Shown here: positions 5,528 through 6,431 of the stretch, in pieces
How the letters are laid out: each line of letters opens with the position of its first letter
How positions within the stretch are numbered: the stretch's first letter is position 1
Translations under genes and position numbers: made by a program
Notes under the pieces: model-generated
Databases searched by the model: none
Told to the model about the DNA's origin: nothing
The model's input: the letters and a program-made list of their open reading frames with translations, nothing else
Origin: Crocinitomicaceae bacterium
Lineage (GTDB): Bacteria > Bacteroidota > Bacteroidia > Flavobacteriales_D > Crocinitomicaceae
Length of the DNA: 6,431 nt
NCBI GenBank assembly: GCA_011522905.1
Contig: WTIB01000097.1
Span: 1 to 6,431, forward strand
Direction of reading: 5' to 3'

Positions 5528-6431
5528 AATGTTCTTTTAATATCTTCTTATTAATTTGTGTTTTGAGTATCGTTCAATATTCAAATTCACAAAATCAGAA
5601 TTTTAATCATGTAGAGCCATCTAATTGGTGGTCAGGCATGGAACATTCTGAAGTTGAGATCCTTTTTCATAAAGAAAATATCGGAGAATACGATGTTACT
5701 TGTGAGGGATTGAATATATTAAAAACAAGGAAAACAGAGAACCCGAATTTTCTATTCGTAACTGTCGATACTGAAAATAAAAGTCCGGGATTCTATAAGT
5801 TGGTTTTTCAATCTTCAGCAAAAAAAAGCAAAAAAAAACTTTCTTATGATTTTGAATTAAAAGAGAGAAGAAAGGGGTCAAAGTTTAGAAAAGGATTTGA
5901 TCAGTCTGATGTTATTTACTTAATTATGCCGGATCGATTTTCAAATGGAAATCCAGATAATGATTCTGATGAAAGTGTTTATGAAAAAATGGATCGAGGT
6001 AATCCTGGAGGACGTCATGGTGGAGATATAGAAGGGATCATTAATCATCTAGATTATATTCATGAATTAGGGGCAACGGCAATTTGGACAACTCCACTCA
6101 TGGAGGATAATGACAGCACCTACTCTTATCACACATATGCACAAAGCGATGTATATAAAATTGACCCCAGATTTGGATCTAATCAAGACTATGTGAATTT
6201 GGTAAAATATGCACACGAAAAAGGAATAAAAATCATTCAAGACGTGGTTACAAATCATTGGGGTTATATGCATTGGATGATGTTTGATACCCCTACAAAA
6301 GATTGGTTTCATCAATTCCCAGAGTTCACCCAATCCAATTTTAGAATGACGACTCATATGGATCCGTATATGTCTGATATTGATTATAAAGTATGTACAG
6401 ACGGCTGGTTTGTAAAAACCATGCCTGATTT
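5524..6431 (+). CDS. SusA-like cyclomaltodextrinase/neopullulanase, GH13 (N-terminal half, cut by window edge)
   Basis: Hydrolyses maltodextrins, cyclodextrins or pullulan-type oligosaccharides, probably in the periplasm. The 302 visible residues start at the ATG overlapping the CotH stop (ATGA). A signal peptide covers 1-22 (cleavage SNS/Q); C12 is not in a lipobox, so it is not a lipoprotein. Residues 28-115 match the cyclomaltodextrinase N-terminal domain: VEPSNWWSGM at 30-39, HKENIGEYDV at 49-58, ENPNFLFV at 72-79. The GH13 barrel begins near 124 with GFDQSDVIYLIMPDRFSNG at 124-142, then GRHGGDIEGI at 163-172, TAIWTTPLMEDN at 185-196, YSYHTYA at 200-206 (H203), and region I DVVTNH at 240-245 (D240, N244, H245). 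The catalytic Asp/Glu/Asp residues lie beyond the edge. Relatives such as Bacteroides SusA are about 615 residues, so about half is visible. Family assignment is very secure; exact substrate and whether a sorting domain follows are unknown. Confidence 0.96.
   Translation, partial: MKCSFNIFLLICVLSIVQYSNSQNQNFNHVEPSNWWSGMEHSEVEILFHKENIGEYDVTCEGLNILKTRKTENPNFLFVTVDTENKSPGFYKLVFQSSAKKSKKKLSYDFELKERRKGSKFRKGFDQSDVIYLIMPDRFSNGNPDNDSDESVYEKMDRGNPGGRHGGDIEGIINHLDYIHELGATAIWTTPLMEDNDSTYSYHTYAQSDVYKIDPRFGSNQDYVNLVKYAHEKGIKIIQDVVTNHWGYMHWMMFDTPTKDWFHQFPEFTQSNFRMTTHMDPYMSDIDYKVCTDGWFVKTMPD

Noticed and set aside
5554..5562. Possible lipoprotein signal (LLIC) in the SusA-like protein
   Set aside because: The residue before C12 is Ile rather than Gly, Ala or Ser, and a better signal-peptidase I site (SNS/Q) follows at residue 22.
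6067..6357. 96-codon minus-strand frame near the right edge
   Set aside because: It is antisense to the conserved GH13 barrel start and region I of the SusA-like gene; the hydrophobic stretches arise from the complementary strand.
1..6431. tRNA, rRNA, CRISPR array, insertion sequence or phage element
   Set aside because: The window is almost fully occupied by five recognisable genes; no repeat-spacer pattern, transposase motif, cloverleaf or attachment-type repeat was seen by eye.

Overview
The window is low in GC (roughly 37-38% by eye) and looks like a Bacteroidota chromosome, most likely from the Flavobacteriia or a related marine lineage. The evidence is three proteins with complete or vestigial type IX secretion (T9SS type A) C-terminal sorting domains, start codons without Shine-Dalgarno sequences, a candidate promoter of the Bacteroidota TTG/TAnnTTTG type, and close matches to Bacteroidota starch-degradation families.

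Layout: positions 1-416 (minus strand) hold the N-terminal part of a LacI-family regulator that runs off the left edge. Positions 417-585 are a divergent control region with a candidate promoter and a 15-bp palindrome lying between its two elements. On the plus strand four genes follow, each encoding an N-terminal signal peptide with a Ser-Gln cleavage site. They are: a small carbohydrate-binding-type protein with a sorting domain (586-1311); a 919-residue multidomain GH13 amylase with a sorting domain (1362-4121); a CotH-family secretory-pathway kinase with a shortened sorting domain (4121-5527); and the first half of a SusA-like cyclomaltodextrinase/neopullulanase (5524-6431, cut by the right edge). 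A strong intrinsic terminator sits between the first and second genes and ends directly at the second start codon. The last three genes overlap by 1 and 4 bases and are probably translationally coupled.

How the genes may work together (inference): the LacI protein senses a malto-oligosaccharide and controls the divergent operon. The small protein and the large amylase are carried through the T9SS to the cell surface or medium, where they bind and cut starch-like glucans. The SusA-like enzyme, which shows a signal peptide but no sorting domain in the visible part, would finish oligosaccharides in the periplasm. The CotH kinase is the unexpected member: its tight coupling between two amylases suggests a role in phosphorylating or maturing the exported enzymes or a surface partner. 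No SusC/SusD pair is visible, but both edges cut through genes, so the full locus cannot be judged.
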